Shown here one piece after another: positions 22,307 through 33,391 of a DNA stretch of 64,000 nt. Made by a program: the position numbers and the translations under genes. How positions within the stretch are numbered: position 1 is the stretch's first letter; each line of letters begins with the position of its first letter. A model generated the notes under the pieces. It ran no database searches. It was not told where the DNA came from and was given only the letters and a program-made list of their open reading frames with translations. Source of the stretch: Phaseolus vulgaris (taxonomy: Eukaryota > Streptophyta > Magnoliopsida > Fabales > Fabaceae); NCBI RefSeq assembly GCF_000499845.2, contig NC_023756.2:31835660-31899659 (forward strand), given 5' to 3'.

Positions 22307-22881
22307 CGCGGAAACTGCAAAGAAAAAAGGGAGGGAAAGATGAGCGAAGGTTGCAGAGGCTGACTCTATTGTGAAAGAAGGATGAAAAACGAACGAACGA
22401 AAGTTCGTTATGATGGATGAGAAGCCCTAAGTTACGAGAAGGGAGAAGCAGAAGAACCAACCCAGAACGTATGCACCAGGCAGTTAATGGATGATGCGAA
22501 TCGGTTAAAATGCAGCAAATATCAACAGAGGAAATAAAAGGAGTACCTTTCGATGATCAGACAAACACTGAAGGGAGTTGGGGATTGAGAGAGTTGAAGA
22601 GCGTCGTGGGTTTGCAGAGGAGACTCAGAGCGTTTGAGAGGGCAAAGAGATGATGGAACAGTAGAAATGAAATGGGTTTAAGGGTTTTTCAAACGATTTT
22701 TGGAAGCGTAAACGAAAGCTAAAGATGACCGTTAATGAAGCCACGTGTCGAGCGATTGGAAAGGTGTTTGGTGGAGCGTCAGGAAAGCAGAAAGTACGAA
22801 CGTTTGGAATTCTGCGCCAGCGCCACGTAGATCGGTAGTGACATGACTTCTTTAGTCTTTTCGCTGGACAAGTCTTCGCTT
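22307..22881 (-). promoter_or_regulatory. Presumed upstream region of the antisense gene
   Basis: Between the antisense ATG and the polypurine tract. It holds the candidate 5' UTR intron 22315-22546 (GTACTC to a pyrimidine-rich TTTGCAG). No clear TATA box was seen. The 3' LTR or this region would have to drive minus-strand transcription. Confidence 0.4.
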
Positions 22882-22897
22882 AAGACTGGGGGGCTTG
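22882..22897 (+). other. Polypurine tract of E2
   Basis: AAGACTGGGGGGCTTG immediately precedes the 3' LTR. This is where plus-strand synthesis is primed. The same tract precedes the lone LTR at 59439. Confidence 0.85.
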
Positions 22898-23787
22898 TGT
22901 ACCGTCCTGGTAGTCGGAAGTGATGACGTGGCATCGAGCTATTATGTAGGCGTGTTGAGCAGGGCCCATGGCTGGCAGAAGGAAAGGAAGTCGGGGGGCT
23001 CGTGTGGTCGCCAGTTGTTAAGTTGGCGTGCCCCGGTCTCTAGCATACCTAAACCGGCAGTCACCGGGTTTGAGATGAAGTCGCCAGATGCGAACCCTCG
23101 ACGACCTAGTGGTTAGAGATCGCCGAAACAAGGACATCGCCGAAGATGAAGTCAGATAGTCATTTCCTAGCTAGCGAGAGGATGAGGTCGGGAGACAACT
23201 TACCTGAACATACACGGTGAAGCAAGTAAAGTAGATCATGAAGGCGGCCGGCGAGACCACAGGGAAGGTGTGTACGAAGGCACCCGAACTCGCCACTCAT
23301 AAGAGATCACGCTCCAAGGCAGCTATGCACTGAGTTGTGTCATGCATAAGTAACTTAGCCAAAAGCCTGAAGAGTAAGAAGTGGCGCCCAAGTCAAGGAT
23401 GCTCCAGATGGTCACACGTGTACAGCCGGATGCGAGCCACGTGTCCAGATGTGTAACTATCAGGAGAGAGAAAGTGCGCAGGTATATAAGAGATTCTAAC
23501 GAACTTCTGAGGTACGCACGTTTAGATTGCTTCTTTACGCTTGCGGGTCTTGAGTACCCTGAGAGAGAATTTTGCACGGTTCCTTAGAGTTCTTGAGTTT
23601 TCTCTTAGTATTTGGTGGTTCAGTCGCTGACTTGGGCGTTGGAGCGTGATCGGCCGCAGCGGCGCCGTTCTGTCTTTTGCAGGTTCTTGAGGTGAATCAC
23701 GGTGAAGGACGGAGGCTAACACGGCGCAGAAGTCGATCCAGGTTTAACGAGGAAAGGTTCTTGCGTCCCGGTCAACAGGCAGGATCA
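22898..23787 (+). repeat. 3' LTR of E2 (890 bp)
   Basis: Same length as the 5' LTR, with about 21 substitutions and no indels seen. It ends GGCAGGATCA and is followed by the target duplication CCTAT. Confidence 0.93.
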
Positions 23788-23800
23788 CCTATGAAGAAAA

Positions 23801-24102
23801 TGTTGATCAAGAATGATAAAAGACTTTGAAGAATCCAAATCCAAGTGTTTGATTGGTAGTTTATCTGTGTAATCCACTCTTTGTTGAATAAAGCTAAAGT
23901 GTTTTAAATCTTTTAAGATTAAAGTGTTTTTCAAACTAAGTGAAAAACAACCTGTTGTTTGGTCGAAACAACCGATTGTTTTACTCTTAGGTGTTTTTGA
24001 AAAGGTTGAAAACTATTTTGGTTGGTTGACTTGCTGTCAAACCAAAACAATCGATTGTTTGTTTGAAAATTCTAACAGAATTCAGTTTTGTTAGTTGAGT
24101 GT
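23801..24102 (+). repeat. Copia P 5' LTR, piece 1
   Basis: The first ~300 bp of the LTR, with AAACAACCGATTGTTT near 23965 and the perfect palindrome AAACAATCGATTGTTT near 24045. It is interrupted by a solo gypsy LTR; AGTGT (24098-24102) is the target duplication. Confidence 0.8.
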
Positions 24103-25285
24103 TGATCCTGCCGACAACTCGAACGTGGAGGAATCGCTTTGTAGCACTCTCTGTCCCGTCTACGCGACTGTGTTCTCTGCGAAATCACCCTCAGAACCTT
24201 CTCTTGGATCTCCAAACGTGACCTGCAAAACACACAGACGGCGCCTCTAGCGGCCGTTTGCACTCCGACGATCAAGTTAGACCACAAAACCACCAAATGA
24301 GAAAAACTAGGAGTGTGTGTGAAAAACTCTTGCTCTCTTTTTTCTCGTATATCTCCTCAATCTCTCTCTGATTCTATTTTATGCCTCTCTCTGTGTCTGG
24401 GCCTAACAGAATTCTGTTATGCCCCTCTGGCATGTGTCAGAACCCTGTTATGCTTTTCTGAGACAATGTACCTCCAGAATCAGTAGAGTGTGGGTGTCTG
24501 TGCGTGTCCGCGCGTCTCTGCGCTTGGCTGCGCTTGTCTGTACCTTTAGCGGTACGGAGTGCACCTTTATCTGGGTCGCGCCCTTCTCAGATGATGACAC
24601 GTGGAGGCATGCGACTCACATCTGACCCTACACGTGTCACTACTTGAAGGGCTCTAGCGCTTCTCTTTATATACTAAGTTATTCCCTTGCGGAGTTACTT
24701 AGCATATTTCTTCCATCTGGGTAAATCGCATACTCTCAGGAGAACGCCAGGTGTGGCTGGTCTAGGCACACTCACCAAGCGTTGCTCTCTGCGTAGACGG
24801 CTTACCCTTCACGTACGTAATGGGTTGAGGGAGTCACCAATCACTGATCGGTTTACTAGCTCCCTCGGGCCACTCTCGTGCGCGATTCCCTGAGATGTGC
24901 TCATGCGAGGTCCATGTGTAATGCTCTCACTGGGAACCTCAGTCCCAGCTTAACTGCGTGTAACACGAAACCCCGATGACCATGCACACCGATGACTGAT
25001 CAATGCTCTATTGCTTCTCGCGTTTTGCCCCCAGGCGTTAGTCTGGGAACTGGTCTGTTGGTGGCCACTTGGCTACTGACCACCGATCACCGTTCTGGGT
25101 GATCTGTCCCCTGACCTCTCTGCCGCCTGATCTGTCGATGGTCACTTGGTTACTGACACCCTGATCACCGCTCTTGGCGATCGCCTCCCTGATCTCTCTG
25201 TCACCTGGTCCACGTGTCACCCTGCGAGTGGTCCACGTGGTTCTCTGCTGTTGACGTCATTGACTACCGATGACCGATCGGATCA
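24103..25285 (-). repeat. Solo gypsy LTR (1183 bp)
   Basis: On the plus strand it runs TGATCCTGCCGACAACTCG to GACCGATCGGATCA, with the perfect duplication AGTGT at 24098-24102 and 25286-25290. Same family as 5896-6645 (plus) and 8907-9458. It carries the conserved U5 block near 24232-24290 in reverse orientation. Confidence 0.9.
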
Positions 25286-25290
25286 AGTGT

Positions 25291-25801
25291 GCTTTAACTG
25301 TTTTTCAACTGAATACGCTCCTGTATTAAATGTTTTGACCAATCTTTGAAAGCTATAAATAGTTTGTTTATGTTTTATAAGAAACAAGAAAAACATATTT
25401 GAGCATTCACTTTTCAGCTTTGGTTTTCTCGAGAGGGAGTGGAATAGGATTACATCTGTATTGATTTCAGTTTGTTGTGTAAACAAGTGTAATTCGTTCT
25501 AAATACTTTTGTATTTTCTGGTGTTGCAAGCCAAGGAGTGTTGTGTGCTCTTGAGGTTGTCAAGATCAACATTCTTGGTGTGTGCTATGCCAAAGGAAGT
25601 GTGTTTCTTGAAGGGTTCAAGGTCACTTCTTTGGTGGATTTGTGTGTAATCTATATTTGATTGCTTAGTGGATTGCCCAGTGGCTTCTGGGGACTGAATG
25701 TAGCTCTTGGTTTAAGAGTGAACCAGTATAAACTGTTTGTGTACCTCTTTCTTCCCTTAAACTCGTTTAAATTCAGTTGTTATTGATTTGCTGGTATAAA
25801 C
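25291..25801 (+). repeat. Copia P 5' LTR, piece 2
   Basis: Contains AGCTATAAATAGTTTG near 25350, the likely TATA box of the LTR. It ends at TAAAC (25797-25801), the target duplication of copia Q. Confidence 0.78.
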
Positions 25802-27578
25802 TGTTGGGTTTAATAGTGTCAAAGTTCAAGAGGGGGGGTGAATTGACCTTTTAAAAGCTTCTCGCAGAAACAGAGTTTAACACAATTTACAGAAAATAAA
25901 TCGATTTATGTGTAAATGAACAGATTTATTTTGGCAATGTTTTTTTGTTTGAAAAGCGTTTATACATCAAGGTTAATCACAAGATCTGCAAATATGTTTT
26001 TCAGATGCTCACACACTGATATTGGAATGTAAAACAGTGAAACACAAAACAGCAAACTTCAATTTCAAGCAAGTGATTAAGGTTCAATTGATAGCATGCC
26101 AATTAATTGAGTAACCTTTCCAAACAACCTGTTCCAGTGGCTTTTAACAAACTATGAGTGTTCTTCTTGATGTCAAGCAATTTTCCAGAAATTAAGAACA
26201 ATGAATCACAGAACAGCGAGCTTCAACTTTAAGCAATTGTTTAAGGTTCAATTAATAGCTTTGACAATTTCTTGAGCAACCTATCACAGTCAATCTGTTC
26301 CAGTGGCTTTTAGCAGATTATATATGTTCTTATCAGATTCAAACAACTTTTTCAGAAATTAAGAACAGTATGCACAGTGCCCAAAAAGAACAGATTTATT
26401 TTCAATTGAACAGATTTATTTCTTTGCTGTTTTATCAATTATGCAGAAACGAAATTGCAGAGAGTGAGAGAGAATGAACACAAGCAGTTATACTGGTTCA
26501 CTCAACTGAGCTACATCCAGTCTTCACCAAAACCAGGTGGAAATCACTAAAACACAGTACAACCAAGTACAATTCCCACTGTTCTTGAAACCTACAAGAA
26601 CTTAGGTACTCTTGCTGAAAAAACCTATTTCAGCTCACACACACACACTCTCCAAGAAAACCTATCAAGAAGAGTGTTCAACCAAACTATTACAAGAAAT
26701 GAGAAGTGAAACGACTACACCTGATTGAGGATACAAAGATCTGCCTTAAACCAGTAGGCAAGATTGCTAGAACAGTAGCAGCACCTCACACCAAGCTTTT
26801 GGAACCAAACCAAGAACAAGCACTTTGTGATTTTTGAATCTTTGAAGAACAAATGCTAATCCTTTGTAAACACTTAACTCTCTGCTGTCAAAACTTGTTT
26901 TTGCAAATGTATGAAATTGATATTAATCTCAGAAACAAATTTGCATTTTATAGAAACCCAACTTATAACAGATTTTTGAAAAACAGTTAAAGCTGTTATA
27001 AAATGAACAGATTGAAAATAAAATGAACAAATTTATTTTCAAAAGCAGTTAGAGAATTTGTTAAGTGAGGAGACTTAGTCAACCATTCTGGTGCTGAGAT
27101 AAAACTGAAAAACGTTTAAGCTTGACATGGCAGCAGAGACAAAAAGAATCTATTCATTTACAGATGAACAGATTTATTTTTCAAAACGAAAACAGAAAAA
27201 GTTTAACTGTTTGAAACTCAGTCGTTTTAAAAAGAAGAAAACTTAGTCAAAATACCTGATGCACAAAATCTAATTTTTACAAGACTTAGCCAATGCATCA
27301 GTGTAAAAATGAATCTGTTTATTTAGAAAAGAACAGATTTATTTTTATGCAGTAAACGTGTTTTTTGTAAAACATGTGAAAAACAGTTTAAGAAAACTTA
27401 TGCTTGTTCTTATCACATGGTCAGTGGTTATGAGGTGAGTTACTCAGCAAAAAGCCCACTCTTAGACAACCTCTAAGCACTACCTAAGACACACTTAAAG
27501 CAAAGCAAAATACAAATGAAATGTACATATAAGTCTTCATCAAACACAATCTTGAAGGGGCAGCAACCATCTTCAACA
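25802..27578 (-). repeat. 3' LTR of copia Q (1777 bp)
   Basis: On the plus strand TGTTGGGTTTAATAG to ACCATCTTCAACA. It is AT-rich, with at least eight copies of the word AACAGATTTATTT and the near-palindrome AATAAATCGATTTAT. Its partner is 47022-48796. Confidence 0.93.
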
Positions 27579-27922
27579 ATCTCCCCCTGTTTGATGGAGA
27601 CAAATCCCCATAGCTAACCTCATAGCTTTGTTACTTTAAGCACCTGCACTGCACCAGATTTTAAACCAGAAAAAAACAGCAACATTGCATAACATGCGGA
27701 ATTGGTTTAAAGGTGCAGAATTAACTCCCTGTTTCAGCTAGCTTCACCTAGCATGGTGAGCTATTTTTCTCCCCCTTTGGATTCATCAAACAGTATATAA
27801 GCATGGGGAATAAAGGGATATAAAGCAGAAACCATAATCATAATAGTTCAGAAAAAGAAAACCAAATTGTTCAGCATTACAGAAACTTGAAAACTGATAA
27901 AGAAAGCATTAAAAGCAGAAAA
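27579..27922 (-). other. Polypurine tract and 3' untranslated region of copia Q
   Basis: Minus strand reads CAAACAGGGGGAGATTG immediately before the 3' LTR, a typical copia polypurine tract (27579-27596). The rest is untranslated, with a second purine-rich stretch near 27770. Confidence 0.8.
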
Positions 27923-28303
27923 CTACTGATCCTTGTAGTAAAGCTCTGCAAGTTGTGCCTGAACCCCTTCAATCTGATCATCAAGGTGTTGAAACCTTGC
28001 ATGAGTAGTCTCCAAGTGTGCCCTTTGTTCTGCAGACATTACATCAAGACGATACAACACTTGCCTCTCAAACATAGACATTGGTTCTCCACGGTATTCT
28101 GGACCTTGATAGGCAACTATGGCATTTGCAGCAACTTCCTCATGTTCAGATTGGGTAGCAGATGAGTCATCATCCATAGGAACAGCTTGAGGGTCCTTCT
28201 CCTTGAGAACCACCCACTTGTCTTCAATTTTGTGAAAACCCATTTTGGTGAGAGTTGAAGTATCAATCTCACTTACAGCTTTGATAGGGTCATTTCTCTC
28301 ATT

Positions 28304-28682
28304 TGTAACATCAACACCAAAGTAATCAATTAATTTGGAAACAAGAATAGCATAGGGAAATCGGTAATCAGCCATCCTTTTTGACTTGAGCATGTGTTCA
28401 TTGACAATGAACACCCAGTTTACCTTAATCTGGTTCATGATGCAATATAGGAGAATGAGATCCTCTTCATGTAAGACAGCATGGTTTGTCCCTCTTGGAA
28501 TCAGTTGCCATGCTATGATGTATGCAACTAGACGTGGAGTGAGGTTCAAATGCCCTGCATGGAACCTATTTATACTCTCTGTAGGATTCCTCATGCAACT
28601 CTTATAATATTGCAGCTTGTTGAATTCTTGGATTCCACTGGTGTTTCCCTTTCCTACTTTCAATCCAGCATATTTTATTCCA
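28304..28682. repeat. 379-bp direct duplication, left copy
   Basis: Env-like coding sequence repeated at 29472-29850 with about 3 mismatches. The two copies bracket the LTR exactly. Confidence 0.92.
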
Positions 28683-29471
28683 CTGGTAGTCGGGAGTGAT
28701 GACGTGGCATCCTGCTACGGTGTAGGCGTGTTGGCAAGGCGCCAGGTTGGCAGAAGGGAAGGAAGTCGGGGGGCTCGTGAAGTCGCCAGTTATTAAGTTG
28801 GCGTGTTCCGATCTCCAGCATACCAGAATAGGCGATCACCGGGTTAAAGATGAAGTCGCCAGATGTAAACTCAGGCGACCAAGCGGTTGGAGATCGCCAG
28901 AGAAAGCACATCGCCGAAGAAAGGAGGAGAAGCAGATTATGAAGGCGGCCGGCGAGACCACAGGGAAGGTGTATGAAGGCTCCCTAACTCGCCAGTTCCA
29001 GTAGAGATCGCACTCCCAAGTTGGCTATGTACTGGGTAGTACCACGCATGGTTAACTTGGTGAAACAAGAGTAGAAGCAGCGTCCAAGTCAAGGAGGCTC
29101 CAGATGATGGCACGTGTACAGTTAGATACGAGCCACGTGTCCAAATCTGTAACTGCCAGGAGAGAGAAAGTAACCAGGTATATAAGAGTTTTCAACGAAC
29201 TTTCTAAGGTACGCACGTTCAGATTATACTCTTTAAGCTTGCGAGTTATAGAGCTGACTGTGAGAGAGGATTTGCACGGTTCTTGTTCTCTTAGTATTTG
29301 GTGATTCGGTCACTGACTTGGGCGTTGGAGTGCGATCGGCCGCAGCGGCGCCGCTCTGTTTCTTTGCAGGTTCTTGAGGTGGATCTCGAAGAGGAATGGA
29401 GGTGTGAAGCGGTGCACACGTCGATCCTTTGACGAGGCAGTTTCCAGCATTCTGGTCAACAGGCAGGATCA
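28683..29471 (+). repeat. Solo Tat-family LTR, 5' end lacking about 9 bp
   Basis: Begins CTGGTAGTCGGGAGTG (the canonical TGTACCGCC is missing) and ends intact at GGCAGGATCA. It is close to E1's LTR, with G-boxes near 29110 and 29132, GTATATAAGAG near 29178 and the U5 block near 29315. No 5-bp target duplication; instead a 379-bp duplication flanks it. Confidence 0.88.
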
Positions 29472-29850
29472 TGTAACATCAACACCAAAGTAATCAATTA
29501 ATTTGGAAACAAGAATAGCATAGGGAAATCGGTAATCAGCCAACCTTTTTGACTTGAGCATGTGTTCATTGACAATGAACACCCAGTTTACCTTAATCTG
29601 GTTCATGATGCAATATAGGAGAATGAGATCCTCTTCATGTAAGACAGCATGGTTTGTCCCTCTTGGAATCAGTTGCCATGCTATGATGTATGCAACTAGA
29701 CGTGGAGTGAGGTTCAAATGCCCTGCATGGAACCTGTTTATACTCTCTGTAGGATTCCTCATGCAACTCTTATAATATTGCAGCTTGTTGAATTCTTGGA
29801 TTGCACTGGTGTTTCCCTTTCCTACTTTCAATCCAGCATATTTTATTCCA
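29472..29850. repeat. 379-bp direct duplication, right copy
   Basis: Second copy of 28304-28682. Its outer boundary at 29850 (TTTTATTCCA) is the same base where the left copy joins the LTR. Confidence 0.92.
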
Positions 29851-30367
29851 GCCACAGAATTCCACACCTCACTTGTGATCTTCATCTTGGTCCCTTTTAC
29901 ATAAGAGACAACATTCTTCCCGTCCAATGTGAGGTTAGTATAAAACACCTTAACCAAGTCAGGATAAACATTACCCGTTAATTCCAGCATCTTTTTCAGT
30001 TTCTGGTGCTTCAACACAGCCCTTGTTTCTACCAATTTTTCAGATTTCAGCCAGTTGAAATCCAGCACTTTGGGTATGTTGATCTGCTTCCTGCTTGTCT
30101 CATGAATGTAGGCATTAATGCCTTCTTCATTTCCAGCGAACCATCCTTCTAACACACCTTGAAAGGTGGTTTGCTTCCCCTTATTTTTCTGTTTCTTGGA
30201 AGAAGAAGCCATGGTTGAACCTGAATTCTTTTCTTGGTTTCAAATGGTGAGAACAGAAAGAGAATGGCCAATGTGGGTAGCAAGTATTCACACAGATTTA
30301 TGGCAGAATAAATGGATTGATATGGCAGTTATGAGTGGATATGCATGAAGATTTTATGCTCTGAATT

Positions 30368-31353
30368 TGATGAGAATCAAATAAAGGAGGCTTTTATTAA
30401 TGGAGGAAGAGGACATCCACCCTCACATTTGAAGTTCTTCCTTCTAGTCTTCTTAAAATTAAAAGAAGACATAAAATAAAGATGAGGCCCAAGCCCAAAG
30501 CCCAAGCCCAAGCCCAAGAAGGCCAAAGCCCAAAGAGCCCAAGTCCATCCCATGAGGGGCAAGGCCAAGCTTTGAAATACTCTTGTATAGTTTTAGGAGG
30601 TGTGGTTATTAAATAAAGGTGTGTGAAAATGTAAAATAAAGTCACATTGTCCATGTGACTTAGGAGAGTGGTGTAGGTATAGTTTTTGGGAGGTGTCATA
30701 GTAGAAAAAGGTCACACCTCCCATGTGACTTGTTTTTGGTGGGAATTTCAAATGAGTTTATTTGAAATTTCCCACCTATTTTTCAGCACCTTAGGCTATA
30801 AATAGAGGTGCTTCCTTTGTAAAATTCATATTTGAATTAATCTAAGAAAACTTTACTCAAATTTTGAGTGAACTTTGGAGAGCTTTGAGCCTTCTTCTCT
30901 AGTCTTATCTTGATGGATCAATGGAGTCCTCAAGTGGCGGCATCACTCTCATCTAGGAGCATTCCACACTTCTAGTGGCGAGATCATCCATCCTCGTTCC
31001 ATCTTTATGAGCATTTCTTCTCTCCTTCCTTTCTCCTCTTTCTATTGTTTGTGTTAGCTTGTGTTCTTGAGTTTTGGTTAGATGTTCTTGCTGCTTTTAT
31101 GAGTTTTTGGTTCGGCAGTTTTATATTTCTGTCCATTCATCTTGTTCCTTTGCTTTTTTTGCTCATTTGTTCGGTTCAATTTGACTACAATTGGTTCATC
31201 CAAATGAGTTTGGGATTTGGTACTAGTTTTTGGTGAGTTCTTGTCTTAGAACAATGATCCAACTCTAAGAAAAGTGTCTCTATAATGTCCAACTCAAGGT
31301 GATTCCTAAGAAGGTCAAGAACATTTCTCTATATGGCTAGTGGAATCACATCA
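30368..31353 (+). repeat. 5' LTR of the gag-only CRM element (986 bp)
   Basis: Starts TGATGAGAATCAAATAAAGG and ends GGAATCACATCA. TATAAATA (about 30798) lies between the inverted repeats GCACCT (30786-30791) and AGGTGC (30806-30811). A short AAGCCC-type repeat is at about 30489-30525. Confidence 0.93.
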
Positions 31354-32413
31354 TGTGGTATCATGAGTCTTAGGTTCATTCTTGTTTAATTGTTGAGTTG
31401 TGTGCACTTTATTTCAAGAACTCTTTTAATTTCTTGCAATTTAAGTTTCTGTTTTAGAATTTTAATTGAGTATTCTTGCTGTTTTTCTTTTACACCAAGT
31501 GCTTGTGAAAAGGTTTATGGCACTCATAATTCTTATGAGTATGGTTGCTCTTTTGGAATGGCATTATCCTTCCTAGAGTTTACCTTAAGCTTCCTTTCAC
31601 TTGTTGTTAAAATTTGTGATGTGTCTTTTAATTTTGTAATCATGTCAAGTTTTGTCTTAGTCATGTTATTCCATATTTGTCATTACTTCTGGTAGTACTT
31701 TTATTGCTTTGATTGTTTCTTGCTTTGGTGTCATATAATTTTCTGAATTGATGTTGATCCTTTGTGCATTTTCTTTTTAGAATTGAGTTCATACTTGTAT
31801 TCTAGACCTATACAAGTTCCAATACATCATTTTCTATTATGTCTTTGCTAGTTCATCATCCTGTTTTTTATTCCTATTAGGATTCCTCTGTTTCTGAAAA
31901 AAGTGCTTACTGTTTTTCCTTATTGCAATTGATTTACTTACTGGAAAATTCTGAAATTCTGGATTTGAAATATTCAAAGTGTTAGAAAAGAATAGAAAAA
32001 AGAATCATTAAAAAATACGAAGTACACAAAAAATGATAAATAAAATAAAAAAAGTGTACATTTCTGCCGAAAAAAAAACGGTAATCTGGCAGCAATTTTG
32101 AAAAATTTATTTCTCTCAATTGGCTTACTGTTTTTAATTGATTCCAGTGCCATTTTTTATTTAACATCTTGAAGTTTCTGTGGTTTAAATTTCATAATCC
32201 AGTTCGCTCTACATCATTCCAGTTAAATCGGTGAATATCAAGCACAGTTTGCATTTTAAAAAAAAAAAATTTCCAGTAGCTAATTTTTTTTGTTTTCTTC
32301 ATCTACTCTAGTGCTTTTCCTTAAGTATTCTTTTGTGTGCCTACTTTCTCATTGAGTTCTTTATTTTCTTGCTTGTCTTTCATTCTTACTCTTTGAGTTT
32401 GTCTTACACATAG
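31354..32413 (+). other. Primer-binding site and leader of the gag-only CRM element
   Basis: TGGTATCATGAG at 31356-31367 matches the first 8 bases of the initiator-Met primer site. The T-rich leader that follows is a near copy (other strand) of the CRM leader at about 38200-39143. It ends at CATAG, the target duplication of the nested CRM, and resumes at 40127. Confidence 0.8.
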
Positions 32414-33391
32414 TGATGTGATTCCAATAGCCACATAGAACAAGATTCTTGACACTTTGAGGAATCACCTTGAGCTGGAAAATGTAGAGGCACTTTCTTA
32501 GAAGTTGGATCATAGTTCTAAGATCAAGAACTCACCAAAACAAGTACCAAATCCCAAACTCATTTGGATGAACCAAATATTGTCAAATTGAATCAACAAA
32601 GGAGAAGGAAAAGAACAAACCGAACAGAATTGAACTTCAAAACAAAAGAACCGAACAGAATTTAAAAACTAAACAGAAAATAGGTGCTGGAAAATTAAAG
32701 GAACCGAAACAAAAAACAACTCAAAACTCAAGGCAATAAGAACAAATTGAAGAAGAAGAAAGGAAGGAGAAGAGAATGCTCATGAAGATGGAGGAATGGT
32801 TGGATGATCACGCCACTAGAAGAATGGATGCTCCTAGATGAGTGTGGAAGCCGCCACTTGAGGAAACCATGGTCCTTCAAGATAAGACTAGAGAAGAAGC
32901 TCAAAGCTCTCCAAATGCTCACTCCAATTTTGAGTATAGTTTCTTTAGATAAAATTCAAATCTGAATTTTACAAAGGAAGCACCTCTATTTATAGCCTAA
33001 GGTGCTGAAAAATAGGTGGGAAATTTCAAATAAACTCATTTGAAATTCCCACCAAAAACAAGTCACATGGGAGGTGTGACCTTTTTCTACTATGACACCT
33101 CCCAAAAACTACACCTACACCTATCTACTAATACACCCCCCTAAAGGTCCTATTTAAAACCTAAAAGATGCTATAACAAAAGAGGTTTCTAAGGTTTCCC
33201 TCTAAGCACCTTCAACTAAAGACACTACAAAAAGAGAAAATAAATGTCCTCTTGCTCCCAAGGCTTTGAACATGCTTCTTGTAATCCTTTGAGGTGGACT
33301 TTGACCTCCATGGGCATCCTCCATTTGTGCCTCCACCTCTTCTTGAGCTTGATGAGTGGCCTCCATGTTCTCTTGGGCTTGATCTCCATCA
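32414..33391 (-). repeat. 3' LTR of the CRM element (978 bp)
   Basis: Minus strand TGATGGAGATCAAGCC to GGAATCACATCA. Its first ~190 bp (33391-33202) also encode the C-terminus of gag-pol. Identical to 39144-40121. Confidence 0.95.

Larger units (their letters stand above)
11567..23787 (+). mobile_element. Complete Ty3/gypsy Tat element E2 (12,221 bp)
   Basis: Bounded by two 890-bp LTRs and the perfect target duplication CCTAT (11562-11566 and 23788-23792). Order: LTR, tRNA-Lys primer site, gag, protease, RT, RNase H, archaeal-type RNase H, integrase, a 4.6-kb 3' region with tandem repeats and an antisense gene, polypurine tract, LTR. The extra RNase H domain between RNase H and integrase is diagnostic of the Tat lineage. 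I count about 21 LTR mismatches (roughly 2.4%). The coding frame is broken, so it is non-autonomous now. Confidence 0.95.
27923..30212 (-). pseudogene. Env-like ORF of copia Q, split by an LTR
   Basis: Third ORF downstream of pol, the position of the envelope-like ORF of SIRE-type copia elements (family identity from memory). The start is at 30212 (MASSSKKQKNKGKQTTFQG). Piece 1 ends at DYFGVDVT (29472). Piece 2 (28682-27923) resumes at KVGKGNTSGIQEFNK, repeats part of piece 1, then continues through NERNDPIKAVSEID to a C-terminal coiled coil ending AELYYKDQ. The ancestral product was about 370 residues. There is a basic N-terminus but I see no convincing signal peptide or membrane span, so membrane function is unproven. 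It is disrupted by the 789-bp LTR at 28683-29471. Confidence 0.78.

Noticed and set aside
23801..25801. Separate host gene with promoter (TATA at about 25350)
   Set aside because: The sequence aligns with copia M's LTR, so the TATA box belongs to the LTR promoter.
27923..30212. True viral envelope glycoprotein
   Set aside because: The ORF is in the env position, but I see no clear signal peptide, membrane span or glycoprotein features. Called env-like only by position and family.
30397..30699. 100-codon minus-strand ORF repeated at 41763-42065
   Set aside because: Lies in the U3 of both gag-only CRM LTRs and is low-complexity, made by the AAGCCC-type repeat. No evidence of coding.
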